A stretch of 64,000 bases of DNA, from NCBI GenBank assembly GCA_011037195.1, contig JAAEAF010014563.1:1-64000 (forward strand), given 5' to 3'. This DNA is from Triatoma infestans. Taxonomy: Eukaryota > Arthropoda > Insecta > Hemiptera > Reduviidae. Under the pieces are notes generated by a model, which had not been told where the DNA came from, did not search any database, and was given only the letters and a program-made list of their open reading frames with translations. A program made the position numbers and the translations under genes. Position 1 is the stretch's first letter. Every line of letters starts with the position of its first letter. Below, in pieces: positions 11,168 through 23,823 of this stretch.

Positions 11168-11863
11168 AATAAATCAATATTGAAAAAACAAATTTATTCC
11201 CACGTATAATAAATAATAAATACAAATGCAATCATAAATATACAAAGAAAATTGTCACCTTTATTTTTATTCACACATTATGAATGGTAACTATATTGTA
11301 GTTTGTAATTTATTTATTTATTTATTTTGCTTTTATCAATGAATGACCAAATAATAGAGGATGTTGATTATTATTACATAAATAGTTGTATAGTATCCAG
11401 TGTATATACAGAAGCTTGTGAATAAAACGGAAGGATGAGAACATACCACACCTTTAATTGAATTGCAATCAAAACACTCGTTTTTTTTTACAATTCTATA
11501 AATTGTATCCATTTGAAGAAAGAAAAAAAAAAAAAACCATTAACTCCTAAACAGTTTTAAATGTTCTTGGAGAGTTTCATTCAAATTTTATACAATTAAA
11601 TTTAAATTCTACCTATATAATATAAGTTATGTTAACCTAAAAATATAAAGGTCTTTAACTTTTATTTGAAATATTTTACCCGCAAAAATAGATTTTTTGC
11701 GAGGGGGGGCTTCTGAGGAAATAGAAGCGTTATACTTATCTCTAAAGTACTACTTCACCGGAAAATTTTATGTTTTGAAGTCATCCTGAGTACGAAATAA
11801 ACGGACTCTAGCGATGTTTCTTTAAAATTTGCATACCAACCACATAATATTAATCCTCTTATT
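11168..11863. other. AT-rich spacer with weak repeat remnant
   Basis: There is no open frame of note. Around 11640-11780 is a diverged piece resembling the internal unit of the 1-kb repeat (AAATATTTTACCCG, then CTCTAAAGTACTACTTC). Otherwise I see nothing. Confidence 0.4.
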
Positions 11864-12900
11864 ACTTTCTCTTACTCCTAGTAAGAGGAAGTATTGTAAT
11901 CGTGTCAAATTTTCGATATCGAGTTTTCACCGGAAATATCCGTTTTGAGGTCCCCTGAGTCCAAAAAAGTGGTTTTTAGCAAATGGTCTGTGTGTGTGTG
12001 TGTGTCCGTGTGTGTGTGTGTCCGTGTGTGTGTGTGTGTGTATGTATGTATGTGAACAGCATAGCTCAAAAACGAAAAATCGTAGAAAGTTGAAATTTGA
12101 TATTCCGTTTAGAGGTCACCATGGGATCTGACTGTACGTTATCTGTAAAAATTCCTCAACCGGAAGTACCACTTTACTAATTGGATTTTTTACTTTTTTG
12201 CGATTTTCTCAAAAATGGCTCCAACGATTTTCTTTAAACTTTAAACATCAACCACACATACAAAGAGCTACAACTTTTATTAGAAACATTTCTCCGGGAA
12301 AATGTACTGAAAGGCACTTTTGGGCGAGGGGTGGGGTTAGGTTTCCATCTAAAGTGCTATTTCAGTTTATTAGACAATTCTGCCATCTAAATAATGTTAA
12401 TTAGAATTAAATATGTTGTTGAGATTCCGAGTTTGAAAAAAAATCGGATAACCGGAAGTGCGTTTACTTTACCACTTTACTAAATGATTTATTCACTTTT
12501 TCGCGATTTTCTCAAAAATGGCAGTGACGATTTTTTTGAAACTTGGTATATAAACTAAACATGCAAAGTTCTACAACTTTTATCTAAAACATTTCTCTGG
12601 GAAATTTCTTTTAAGAGCACTTTTAGGGGTGGGGTGGGGTTAGATTTTCATCAAAGTGCTATCATAGTTGATTATACAATTCTATCATCCAACCATAATT
12701 AGTTAGAAATAAATAGATGGCTGAAATTTCGAGTTTCAAGAAAATTAGTGAACCGGAAGTGCGCTTTTACTGAACAGTTTTTTCAGTTTCAGTTTTCGAC
12801 GAATTTCATTAAAATTTGGTTACACATACTATAAAATTTGTCAATACATTTTGAGAACTGGACGTGAAGAGAAAGTTGGTGTGAGTGTTTCACACCAGAT
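11864..12900 (-). mobile_element. Helentron-like non-autonomous element, full-length copy
   Basis: This is a complete copy read on the minus strand. On the plus strand it begins ACTTTCTCTTACTCC with hairpin partner AGTAAGAGG and has an interrupted (GT)n tract at 11990-12050. Units start at about 12159, 12450 and 12752 (ACCGGAAGTxC in each; spacing 291 and 302 bp). It ends TGTGAGTGTTTCACACCAGA before a T-run. It shows the three-unit internal structure most clearly. The frame at 12198-12404 is part of the repeat. Confidence 0.87.
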
Positions 12901-13685
12901 TTTTTTTTTTATTTGAAGGCTGTGAGTATTTTATACCAAAAAAATTTTTTAATACGTGATTTGTTTTTTGGTATGCTTTAGACAATGTCCATTTTAATAT
13001 TTGTGTATTTAATTATTTGTGCCCACATTAACTGTAAAGTAGAGATTTGAATTAATTATATCTGTGTTCAATATGAGAGTGATTTTAAATTAACTTTAAA
13101 GCAATGTACTTAATCGGAATTTGTCAACAGGCTTTGAAATATTACAATTTTCTTCAATAAAAAAACACATTACGGAGACAATTTATAGAAAGTCCCATTT
13201 TAAATTCAAACCAACGTAAAAGTGAAAACTGTCAACAGAATATTATAAAAAAAATACTGAAGAAAAATTATCATTAATTAATTAATAATAATGATTAAAA
13301 AACAAAGAGAAAATAAATGAAAAGAAAAAAAAAAAAAACAGAAATGTCCTAATTGTATGTTAAGTGTAAAAATTGTGAGTGTAGTATCTATGATCTAACC
13401 ACCACAGACAGTCCGGCCGGCAGTACTTATATACATATACAGAGGTCGTGCCCTAGTGAACTTCTCACATCTCTAAGAATGGCTACCTTTAGCTACTCAT
13501 ACTATCAGTGATCCATTAAATAAAAGAAATCATGAAGTGTTCGTCGAGAAATAATTCCTTTTACTAATTATATACTATATATATATATATATATTTATAT
13601 ATATGCATTTAATATTAATATATTATGTATATTTATATATATATCTTTTATATATATATATATTATATATATATATATTATATTT
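12901..13685. other. AT-rich spacer with AT microsatellite
   Basis: A long (AT)n/(TA)n low-complexity stretch occupies about 13567-13682. A GC-richer island at 13400-13550 shows no frame or recognised motif. Confidence 0.5.
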
Positions 13686-14674
13686 ACTTTCTATTACTCC
13701 TAGTCAGAGGAAGTATTGGTAATCGTGTCAAATTTTCGATAGGCGAGTTTTACCGGAAATATCCGTTTGAGGTTTCCCTGAGTCCAAAAAAGTGGTTTTT
13801 TTAGCAAATGGTCTGTGTGTGTGTCTCTGTGTGTGTGTGTGTGTGTGTATGAAAAGCCGTAGAAAGTTGAAACTTGATATTCTGTTTAGATATCTCTATG
13901 GGATCTGACACTACGTTATCTGTCAAAATTCCTCCACCGGAAGTACCACTTTACTAGTTGGATTTTTTACTTTTTTGCAATTTTCTCAAAAATAGCTGCG
14001 ACAATTTTCTTTAAACTTGGAACATCAACCACACATACAAAGAGCTACAACTTTTATTTGAAACATTTCTCCGAGAAATTGCACTGAAGGGCACTTTTGG
14101 AAGAGGGGTGGGGTTAGGTATCCATCTAAAGTGCTATTTCAGTTTACTAGACAATTCTGTGATCTAAATAATGTTAATTAGAATTAAATATGTTGTTGAA
14201 ATTCCGAGTTTGAAAAAAAATCGGATAACCGGAAGTACGTTTACTTTTCCACTTTACTAAATGATTTATTCACTTTTTTGCAATTTTCTCAAAAATGGCT
14301 GCGACGATTTTCTTGAAACTTCATATATAAACTAAACGTGCAACGTGGTCTACAACTTTTATTTAAAACATTTCTCTGGGAAAATTTATTTAAGGGTACT
14401 TCTAGGGATGGGGAGGGGTTATGTTTTTCTCTAAACTGCTATCACAGTTGATTATACAATTCTATTCATCCAAAAAAAATTAATTAGAAATAAATAGATA
14501 GCCAAAATTCCGAGTTTCAAGAAAATAAGTAAACCAGAAATGCGTTTTTACTGAACTTTTTTTTTTCAGTTTTTAGATAAATTTCATTAAATTTGGTACA
14601 CAAACTATAAAATTTGTCAATTATAATTTGAGAACAGGAGTAAGAGAAAGTTGTGTGAGTGTTTCACACCAGAT
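13686..14674 (-). mobile_element. Helentron-like non-autonomous element, full-length copy
   Basis: Same order as the copy at 11864-12900: terminal ACTTTCTATTACTCC, (GT)n at about 13814-13848, three internal units (starts near 13936, 14228 and 14530), then GGAGTAAGAGAAAGT and the GTGTGAGTGTTTCACAC hairpin. On the plus strand it abuts a long T-run (14673-14690). The stretch 14691-15054 after it holds no gene. Confidence 0.85.
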
Positions 14675-15054
14675 TTTTTTTTTTTTTTTTATAGACGCGT
14701 CAAGATTTTTGGTCTCTAGTCATTGGCGGCAACCAGAGTCTTCTCACAGGTGCCCACCCGTTAAGGATAATTCTGCTGCCTAACATCGAACTAGGATCTT
14801 CCACGATTCTGTCCAACGCTACAATCATCCTAAAGGTGATAAAACAAAAAAATCAATCAATATCATATACAAATTCCAAACAATTAACTGATTTTTTTTT
14901 TTTTTTGAATCTGTTGTCAAACACTTACACGACTTTTTGTTATTGCTTTTAATACAATTATATAGAAGATGATAAATTTTCTTAACGATTATTCCACATT
15001 TGAACTCATTTATCCAAACATTAAATATAGAAGAAATGGGAGAGATAGAATAGA

Positions 15055-15740
15055 ATAGAATGACACCAGGGTGGACTCTAACCCAAGCACTGCAGCCTGC
15101 CCATTGAGGCTGATTGTGCTAACCCCTTAATGTCTAGTAGAGCAATGTCCTCCCCTCTTCATGGGGTCCAGGACCTACCCCGCCAGTCCTTCTTGAAGTA
15201 CGATTTCCTCCGGTCTCAACGTGCGGAAGATCTTGTATCGCAATCTGCCGATCGCGACGCTATCAAACAACAGGTGAGAGGCCGTCTCCTTCTACTCCTT
15301 CTGTCACAGTCTACACAACGGCTCCGAATCAAATAATCCCACCTTGTGCAGATGTTTTTTGAACCTACCATGCCCTGTAAAGAGGCCCTGTTATCAGAGA
15401 AATCTGATACCTCCTTAGACCCAGGGGGTCTCTCTGTTTCTTCTTTTACACAGCTCTGGCATAATCCTTTTGCTGTATTTTGCCCCAGTATTTATCCTCC
15501 AGTGACGATTATGTTCTCTCCGAGTCCATTCTCTCGAGACGCTCTCGCCATACTTTTGGGGATCTATCCCCAGAACAGGTTCCGGCCCACGGAAAGGGGT
15601 GTTCGCTTCATTCCTGGCCAGTTGGTCGGCTAGTTCATTGCCTTTTATTCCCTTGTGTCCCGGCACCCATACCAACCGCACTTTATTTATTGTGCCGGGA
15701 GAGCTCTCCAGAGAGTCTCTACACACTCTTTGCTTTTCTT
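15055..15740 (-). pseudogene. I-like LINE fragment: RNase H end and zinc-knuckle tail
   Basis: The minus strand from about 15726 encodes the last part of an RNase H domain with the hallmark LVWVPGHKGIKGNELAD, where the last D is a catalytic position. After a stop at 15415 the homology continues in another frame with LFTGHGRFKKHLHKVGL and a decayed knuckle in which a cysteine codon has become TGA and a second stop follows. The tail on the low-coordinate side is a (TATTC)n pentamer repeat (about 15042-15061). At least one frameshift and two stops make it dead. The plus-strand frames here are shadows. Confidence 0.85.
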
Positions 15741-16307
15741 AAAGTTTTCTATTATATTTATGTATTTCTATTTAAGTTTATCTGTTCCATTTATTTATTC
15801 TTTTATTTTTTTGCTAATTCTAAGAGAGAGGATTACTTTATTCTGTTGTTTTTATTTGTTTGCCTTGTTTGATGCATTTGTAAATTTAGGTTCATATTAT
15901 TTGAATTAGATTTTAATCATAATTGATGAGTCATAATCATTTAAAAAATAATAATTTAAATTTATTTGGTGAATAAAAGGATGACAAAAGAGGGATAAAA
16001 GGTTGAACAAACTAATTACATAAAGTTTGTTCGTTTCAATTAATATAATAGGTTTGAGAAGGAGAGAAATTGGGTTAGATAGGTAAATAAACTAGAAATA
16101 AAGCTGAACACTGTATTATAAAAAAGTGGCACAAACTGCTTGAAGTTTTACACTAAAATATATAAAATGGTAGTGAGAGGTAAAGAGAAAGGGTTGACGA
16201 CGCGTTGTGACTGCTGTATGAACTCTGCTGCAAGAAAGTCGGTAGAATCCTTCCTATGGCTGACGCAGCTGTATTTAAACACAGTCTGGCCTAAACTAGA
16301 AAGTGAT

Positions 16308-16339
<32 letters not shown>

Positions 16340-16623
16340 TTGGATCCCTCTCTTCGGATACTATTACAAGTATAATAAGATACAGGACAACCCTACTACG
16401 ACTGTGTAACGACCATCAGTATTGTCTATATCAGTTGTTGTTACAAATTGTAGATATATATACTTTTTTAGTCCAATAAAGTCATTTTTTATTAATTATT
16501 ATTATTTACTCAGCTAAAAGGGCCTGTGGGTTTACAAAGCCCCACGGCCTGCGGCAAGGGAGGCTTTGATTTAATACAGGTATGAAAAAAAGAAAAAAAA
16601 ACAATAGAACAAAACAAAAACAA

Positions 16624-16659
<36 letters not shown>

Positions 16660-17335
16660 ATACAGAAAGAGAGAGAAATATCTAAAAAAAAATATCTGTA
16701 TTTCCGGTAAGAATACAATTTCGAAAATTTGATAGGATCTTATATTTTTCTCTTCTCCGGAAGTAAGAGAAAGTTAAAGTTAATAGAAAGGCAGATATAA
16801 AATTTAATAAGAGAGAATAAAATGCGATAAATAATGGAACAAGTTATCAAATGCTAACAACGATTTAGTGGGTGGGAACAAGTAGCATTAGATAAAAGTC
16901 AAAATAGAATGTAACAGAAACAAAAAAGAACACATAAAACAGATGAGACACAGGAACTGAATACACACACACACACACACACACACACAAAGCTAACAGT
17001 TATGTACAAACAGACACTTGAAAGAAAGATAAGCGTGCTATAATTCTAACCACAACACATATTACAACATAATAAAAAATATATAAAGTGCACATGTGGA
17101 CAGAGCCAACGCGTGTGGTAGTGGGCACAACAGAAATACAAAACACTTCTGGGTCCTTTAGTGGAACTTCTTTATGTAGTCCGGTATTCTATTATTTAAT
17201 ATTTATTTAAATTTAAGATTCCAAACGACAAATTTCTGGTCGAGTTTCGTAAAGCTCAGACAGCTTTAAATTTGTGCTTTGAATCTCTTTAAAACTTCAT
17301 AAAAATAGATTTCAGTTAGTAATGACTATAACTTT
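15741..17335. other. AT-rich stretch with several microsatellites
   Basis: Contents are (CT)n at about 16311-16335, (ATT)n at 16626-16659 and (AC)n at 16963-16989. The region 16140-16450 has a TATA-like GTATTTAAACACAG and a later TGTTGTTACA. It may be an LTR remnant, but I found no partner. No gene is supported. Confidence 0.45.
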
Positions 17336-17849
17336 ACTTTCTCTTATTCCTAATAATGTTGCTATCATGTCAAATTTTTGAAATAAGAATTTTCACTGGA
17401 AAAATACATTTTGAAATCTTTGATTCGGAAACAGTGTCTTTTAAAAATTTGCATTATTCAAAAACGGAAAATCGTAGAAAGTTTAAACTTGATATATCTC
17501 ATTTAAGTGCTAACTGAGACACCCGATAATTTGGTTAAAATCAACCAACCTGAAGTAGTATTTCATTCTACTGATTGGATTTTTCATTTTTTGGTGAGAG
17601 GGATGGGGGGGGGGGTTTCTTAAAAACGGCTCCAACAATTTTTCTTTCTTTAGATCTTGGACTTCTCTATTTGAAACATTATTCTGGGAAAATTCATTTA
17701 AGGAGTGGTTTTGGTGGAGAGGTGGTGGTTTCGCTTTCCTCTAAAGTGATGATACTATCTTCTATATAATGTTAATTAAAATTAAATTTATTACCAACAT
17801 TTTTCGAATTAGAAAGAAATTCTGTTCTACCTAAAGTGCTATTTTCTTC

Positions 17850-17887
<38 letters not shown>

Positions 17888-18135
17888 ACCAACGTATTTC
17901 ATTAAACTTGTTGTACAATACTGTTTATACATACAGAGAGAGACCCATTACTTTGAAAACTGTTTCAAGAAAATTGGTGCTGGAACATCCATGCTTCTCT
18001 CGAAAATGGCTTCTTTTTTTTTATTTTGGATTCTCCGACACAAGGCAATTAAATATTTAGTAAAAATAATAACTTGAAAAAAATTAGTTAATTATAAATA
18101 AATAAATTTTCGTAGTTTGAATGTTTTACACTAGA
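17336..18135 (-). mobile_element. Helentron-like element, decayed copy
   Basis: It starts ACTTTCTCTTATTCC on the plus strand, keeps ATGTCAAATTTTTGA and GAAAATCGTAGAAAGTTT, and ends near ACACTAGATTTTT. Internal units are strongly eroded and an A-run of about 35 bases (17852-17886) lies inside. The spacer 18136-18608 holds no gene. Confidence 0.6.
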
Positions 18136-18608
18136 TTTTTATTTTAATTGATTCGTGTTTTATTTCAAATAAAATTAAGTTTATTCCTAATATTAAGTAG
18201 GCAGTTCATTCCAAAACATCCAAGTCGTAGCATTACGAAATACATTCTTCACATTATTCTAGAAGTGAGCTGTGAAACTGACACCCATCTGAACTCCAAG
18301 AAAAAAAAAAAAACAAATTCTAGAAACTCTCCAAGAAAAAATTACAGGAGCTTGGTGCTTCTCCAAAATTTCAAACTTTCTTTCTTTAACTTACAGCACT
18401 CCAAAGAACCACACACATATATTCTATAAAACGTATTAAATGCTCAGTTTTTATCCACTTAAGACTTAGAAAAGCTATAAATTGAAAAACTTCTTGTTTG
18501 TCTGTCGGTCCATATGTGACGCTCTTCACATCACAAAGGCCAATGGAAACTTGATAATAAATGCCATTTATTTAGAAGTAAATTAATGTATGTTAATTTT
18601 TTTTTTTT

Positions 18609-18725
18609 ACTTTCTCTTAGTCCCCTAGTAAGAGGAAGTATTGTAATCGTGTCAGATTTTCGAGTTTTCACCGGAAATATCCGTTTCGAGGTCCCTGAGT
18701 CCAAAAAAGTGGTTTTTAGCAAATG

Positions 18726-18766
<41 letters not shown>

Positions 18767-19320
18767 AAACGATTAGCTCAAAAAAGAAAAACTGGAGAGA
18801 GTTGAAACTTGATATCCCGTTTAGGTATCACCATGGGAATCTGATGGTGCGTTATCTGTCCAAATTCCTCAACCGGAAATACCACTTTACTAGTATTTTT
18901 TTTTTTTTTTTTTACGTTTTGTAATCAAAAAATGGCTTCTGACGATTTTTTCAAACTTCTTATATAAACTAAACATACAAAGATCTACAACTTTTATTAT
19001 TTAAAACATTTCTCTGGGCCTTTTAAAATTCATTTAAGGGCACTTTTAGGGGAGGGTTGGGGTGGGGTTACAGCTTATTCTAAAGTGGTATCATAGTTGA
19101 TTATACAATTCTATCATCCAAACAAAATTAATTAGAAATAAAAAGATGGCCGAAATTCCAAGTTTAAAAAAAAATTAGTAAGCCGGAAGTGCGCTTTTAC
19201 TGAACATTTTTTTTTTTCAGTTTTCGTCGAATTTCATTATATGGTACACAAACTATAACATTTGTCAATTATAATTTGAGACCTGGAAGTAAGGGAAAGT
19301 TTAAGAAAGAAAAACTAGAT
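18609..19320 (-). mobile_element. Helentron-like element with one internal unit deleted
   Basis: The plus strand reads ACTTTCTCTTAG, AGTAAGAGGAAGTATTGTAA, (GT)n at 18729-18761, then only two CCGGAA units (18872 and 19182). It ends GGAAGTAAGGGAAAGT and a decayed terminal hairpin. At about 712 bp it is shorter than the roughly 1-kb copies by about one unit. Confidence 0.75.
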
Positions 19321-20201
19321 TTTTTTTTTTCATTAGTAAATTAACTTATTTTAAATCAGGTTTCAAATTATATGAGCCCACCCCCCACCCCCAAATTCTA
19401 AGTATATTAAAAATATATTATTATTATTATATAATATGTATTTATGATTGTATAATATATAAATCAAAACATTTCAAAAATGATTATATAAAATATTTCA
19501 TTCAAATTCTTTTAGTGGTTTACTAGTTGGCAATCTTAATAAATAACTAAGGCACGCAATCAATCACGCAATCGATATCAGAAGATTCGAACATTGTTCT
19601 TTTATTTACATTATATTCTTGTTATTTTTTTTATTCAAAATAAATATTTTCTTATAAAATTCTTTGTAACAACTTTTTTTATGACACGGATTTACTAAAA
19701 GGCAATCAAAATATTTACGTTAAAAGTCAAGTTCAGTTTTTTTTTTTTTTTTTTTTATCCAATTTAATTAATTATTTAAGAAGTTCATGAATCAGCTGAA
19801 TTTAATATAAAGTAAAAAAAGTAAAGTAATGCCTATTTTTTCAGGCGGGCTTAACGTCCAACTATCAAATTAGGTGTCGTAGACGGGGGCGGAAGCACCT
19901 ACATTACTATTAACATTTTTTAAACAAATATAAAATTTAGTTATACGCTGGACTCGAACTGGGGTCCTCCCATATACAAGTCCACGCTCATAACCACTAC
20001 ACCAACACCCGCCCCTTAATATAAAGTAAAGTTAATTGATGTATCATTATATTCTTGTTAACGTTAAACCATGTAACTTTTTTTATATATATAATATTTG
20101 CAAAATCATTGTAATTAAGAATAAAATATTTTACTATCAAATAAAAAAATTTTTTATTTTTAGAAAATAGATAAACTTTCCATTTTTTTTTTAAAAAAAA
20201 A
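19321..20201. other. AT-rich spacer carrying a SINE
   Basis: Apart from the SINE at 19817-20015 the region is poly-T and AT-rich sequence. The minus frame at 19997-20224 runs through the SINE edge and the end of the next repeat, and is not a gene. Confidence 0.45.
19817..20015 (-). mobile_element. tRNA-derived SINE, family B, with 15-bp target duplication
   Basis: The minus strand carries GGGGCGGGTGTTGGTGTAG, an A box and the B-box-like AGTTCGAGTCC, then the family-specific body (GGAAGCACCTAC complement) and a GTAAA tail. It is flanked by TTAATATAAAGTAAA at 19802-19816 and 20016-20030. Confidence 0.85.
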
Positions 20202-21211
20202 TCTGGTGTAAAACACTCACACAACTTTCTCTTACTCCAGTTCTCAAAATGATAATTGACAAATTTTATAGTTTGTGTACCACAATTTAATGAAATTCGT
20301 CGAAAACAGAAAAAAATGTTCAGTAAAAGCGCACTTCCGGTTTACTAATTTTCTTGAAATTTGGAATTTCAGCCATCTATTTATTTCTAACTAATTACGT
20401 TTAGATGATAGAATTGTATAATCAACTACGATAGCACTTTGATGAAAATCTAACCCTACCCCTCCCATAAAAGTGCCCTTAAAAGAATTTTCCCAGAGAA
20501 ATGTTTTAGATAAAAGTTGTAGATCCTTGCATGTTTAGTTTATATACGAAGTTTCATAAAAATCGTCGGAGCCATTTTTGAGAAAATTTTGAAAAAGTGA
20601 ATAAATCGGAAGTGGTAAAGTAAACGCACTTCCGGTTATCCGATTTTTTTCTAACTCGGAATTTCAACAACATATTTAATTCTAATTAACATTATTTAGA
20701 TGATAGAATTGTGAAATAAACTGAAATAGCACTTTAGATGAAAACCTAACCCCACCTCTCCCCCAAAAGTGCCCTTCAGAGCATTTTCCCGGAGAAATGT
20801 TTTAAATAAAAGTTGTAGCTCTTAGTATGTGTGGTTGATGTTTCGCGTTTAAAGAAAATCGTCGGAGCCATTTTTGAGAAAATCGCAAAAAAGTAAAAAA
20901 TCTAACTAGTAAAGTGGTACTTCCGGTTGAGGAATTTTGACAGATAACGTAGTGTCAGATCCCACGGTGATGCCTAAATGGATATCAAGTTTTAACTTTC
21001 TACGGTTTTTTGTTTTTGAGCTATGCTGTTCACATTACATACACACACACACACACACACGGACAACGGAAACACACACACACACAGACCATTTGCTAAA
21101 AACCACTTTTTGGGACTCAGGGGACCTCAAAACGGATATTTCCGGTGAAAACTCGATATCGAAAATTTGACACGATTACAATACTTCCTCTTACTAGGAG
21201 TAAGAGAAAGT
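20202..21211 (+). mobile_element. Helentron-like non-autonomous element, full-length copy
   Basis: One of the best copies. It has TCTGGTGTAAAACACTCACA, ACTTTCTCTTACTCC and three units (CACTTCCGG at about 20330 and 20627, ACTTCCGG at 20919). It then has an AC tract with one interruption (21039-21086) and the terminal perfect palindrome CTCTTACT-AGG-AGTAAGAG followed by AAAGT. The frame at 20937-21170 is repeat-derived. Confidence 0.87.
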
Positions 21212-21925
21212 AATAATAATATTATAGTAATTAAATAAAAATTGTATTTAAGTTAATTGTTATTAATCTAATCCATTGATGACATGTATCAGTGGAAATT
21301 ATGAAACATAAAAGTGATTTATTCTCACTAGGAAGAAGATACTCCCAGCTAAGATCCTGAACTAAACATGTGTTGCACGTGTGTTACATAGCGGAATGAA
21401 TAACAATAAAGTTAGCCCATGAAATTAGTGAGTAATCAAATTACCAATGATTCTGTTGTAATCACAATCGTTCAGGAAAAGTTCGAGAAAGTTATAGGGT
21501 TATTTTCTAGTCAAAGCTGCATGGTGGGTGGGGGGTGGGTCAACTTCGTCAGCGGGATATGCAGTGAAAGTTGGCCAGGGTCATTGGAGAATTATAGCCA
21601 ATTAATGGAAAAAATGATGCGACTGATAGACCACCGGCTACGATGAAATAGATGGTGTTGATACTCAGCCCCTAAAGCTTGGTGCTGTAAATCGGCAGCT
21701 TAAAAAAAAAAATGATTACTAGTATTAAAAAATACAAGAACCCATGAAACTTCAAGTGTTTTATCGTCGTCACAGAGCAAAAAGGAGAAGATATCTCAAA
21801 GTTTCTCAAAGAGAAAGTTTTGATACTATTTGCCCTAATAATTGTGACAAATAAAGAAGTTCAAAACTTCTAAATTTTAACAGTACAGGTTCAGTCAATA
21901 AATTTGATACATTTTTTTTTTTTTT
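21212..21925. other. Spacer without recognisable gene
   Basis: The frame at 21419-21646 matches nothing I recognise. An A-run near 21700 follows a GC-richer block (21640-21698) and may be the tail of an unknown retroposon. Confidence 0.4.
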
Positions 21926-23007
21926 ACTTTCTCTCTACTTCTCATAAGAGGAAGTTGTATTGCAATCGTGGTCAATTTTTCGAAATCTTCAAGGGGGAAA
22001 ACATTTCGAAGTCCATGAGTTCGAAAAAAAATGTTTTTAGCGAATAGTCTCAAAAATAAAAAATAAAATTGCTAGAAGCTCAAACTTAATAATAGCTATA
22101 GGTACAACCACTACATAAGTCCAAAAAAGTGGATTTTAGAAAAGGTCTGTATGCGCGCGTGTGTGTGTGCGTGCGTGCGTGTGTGAATGAGTGGATGTGT
22201 GTGAAAAAAATTTCTCAAATATGAAAAGTTGCAGGAAGCTTAAACTTGATATTCCGCATCATACATGAAGATTTCGGACTAAATCCATCAACCGGAAGTC
22301 CCACTTTACTGAATATATTTTGTCAGTTTTTCTGATTTTTTTTTTTTTTTTCAAAAACGGCTCCAACGATTTTTCTTTAAAGTTAACATATCAACTACAC
22401 ATACAAACAGCTACAACTTTTATTTATGACATTTCTCCGGAAAAATTCATTTAAGGGCACTATTAGAGGGGGGGGGGAGTTAAGGTTTCCTCTAAAGTAA
22501 GATTTCACTATATTACACAATTCTATCATCTAAATAATATTAATTAGAATTAAATATGTTGTCAAAATCACAAATTTTGAAGAAAATCTGATGATCGTGT
22601 CTACCAAAGATTTTCTTTAAACTCGATTTATCAATTATACATGGAGCTACATCATTTATTTGAAACATTTCTCCGGGAAAAGTCATTTAAGGGCCACTTT
22701 TAGGGGAAATGTGGAGTTATGGTTTTCTCTAAAGTGCTATTTTAGTTTAACAATGTGCTATACAATTCTGTCAACTAAATAATATTAATTAAAATTATAT
22801 AAGTTGCCAAAATTCTCACAGTTTGAAGAAAATCGATTGACCGGAAGTGCGTCTTTACTGAATAGGTTTTTTTCAGTTTTTTTTGTGATTTTCTCCCATA
22901 AAAATGGCCGACGCTTTTAAACACTGTAAGTGAATTATAAGAATTTTAAATGTGAAGAAAATTTGCCATTTCGCAGTAAGAGAAAGTCGTGTGAGTGTTT
23001 CATACCT
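21926..23007 (-). mobile_element. Helentron-like element, diverged full-length copy
   Basis: The plus strand begins ACTTTCTCTCTACTTC, has a GT/GC-rich microsatellite at 22146-22202 and several eroded units (CAACCGGAAGTCCC at 22286, GACCGGAAGTGCG at 22840). It ends AGTAAGAGAAAGTCGTGTGAG and a T-run. It is more diverged than its neighbours, suggesting an older copy. Confidence 0.75.
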
Positions 23008-23058
23008 TTTTTTTTTTTTTTTTTATTCGAAAACACGTTTAAATATTATCAATGAATG

Positions 23059-23233
23059 GGGCGGGTGTTGGTGTATTGGTTATGAGCATGGACTTGTAAG
23101 TGGGAGGACCCCAGTTCGAGTCCAGCGTATAACTAAATTTTATATTTGTTTAAAAAAATGTTAATAGTAATGTAGGTGCTTCCGGCCCCGTCCACGACAC
23201 CTAATTTGGTAGTTGGACGTTAAGCCCGCCTGA
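23059..23233 (+). mobile_element. tRNA-derived SINE, family B, with 14-bp target duplication
   Basis: GGGCGGGTGTTGGTGTATTGG starts the tRNA-like head and the B box AGTTCGAGTCC follows. The body includes GTAGGTGCTTCCGGCC and ends GTTAAGCCCGCCTGA. ATTATCAATGAATG at 23045-23058 is repeated at 23234-23247. The copy lacks the GTAAA tail seen in the other two. Confidence 0.85.
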
Positions 23234-23652
23234 ATTATCAATGAATGTTTTTAAATTTGTTAGTAAAAGCGATAAAAAAAAAAAAACTTTCACTGTTGGG
23301 AAAACTGATTTACTTTTCCAAAGGATACCTTCTAGGCTCCCTGAAGAGTGTAGCTAATTAATACGCTAGTTTCTACCAGTGCGATAATTCGAAAACATCA
23401 TAATTTAAAAAAAAGAAACAGGAAAAAAGTTATGGTAAAAAAAAAAAAATATTTCTACAATCTAGTTCATCCAAAAAAACTAAAAACCGGTTTTTAAAAA
23501 ACAAAAAAAAATAGATATAGCAGGAATTTGCAGATTACTACGTATTCCTTCTACCATTTGCTGAAAGTTGCTAAAAATAATCATGTAAATGAAGAGAAAT
23601 TCGATGTAGGTCATGGATCTAGGTAGATTATTAATTCAATTAAAAAAAAAAA

Positions 23653-23760
23653 ATATCTGGTGAGAAAAGTCACATAAATTTTTCTTACTGCAGTTTAATA
23701 CAAATTGTAAACTTGAAATTTTATATACGTATTTATCCAAACATAGGCAGATGGTAGTTG
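23653..23760 (+). mobile_element. Helentron-like element, 5' end fragment
   Basis: It reads ATCTGGTGAGAAAAGTCACA then TTTCTTACTGCAG after an A-run. Only the terminal 100 bp or so are recognisable. The stretch 23248-23652 before it is AT-rich with no gene. Confidence 0.5.
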
Positions 23761-23823
23761 AATGATTTAGGTTGTAGTCAAGTAGACAGATTCCATAACA
23801 TTTTAGAAGAGAAGGGAACATTT

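Noticed and set aside
14691..14860. Possible minus-strand tRNA-derived SINE
   Set aside because: A B-box-like sequence is present but the A box is poor and no second copy was found.
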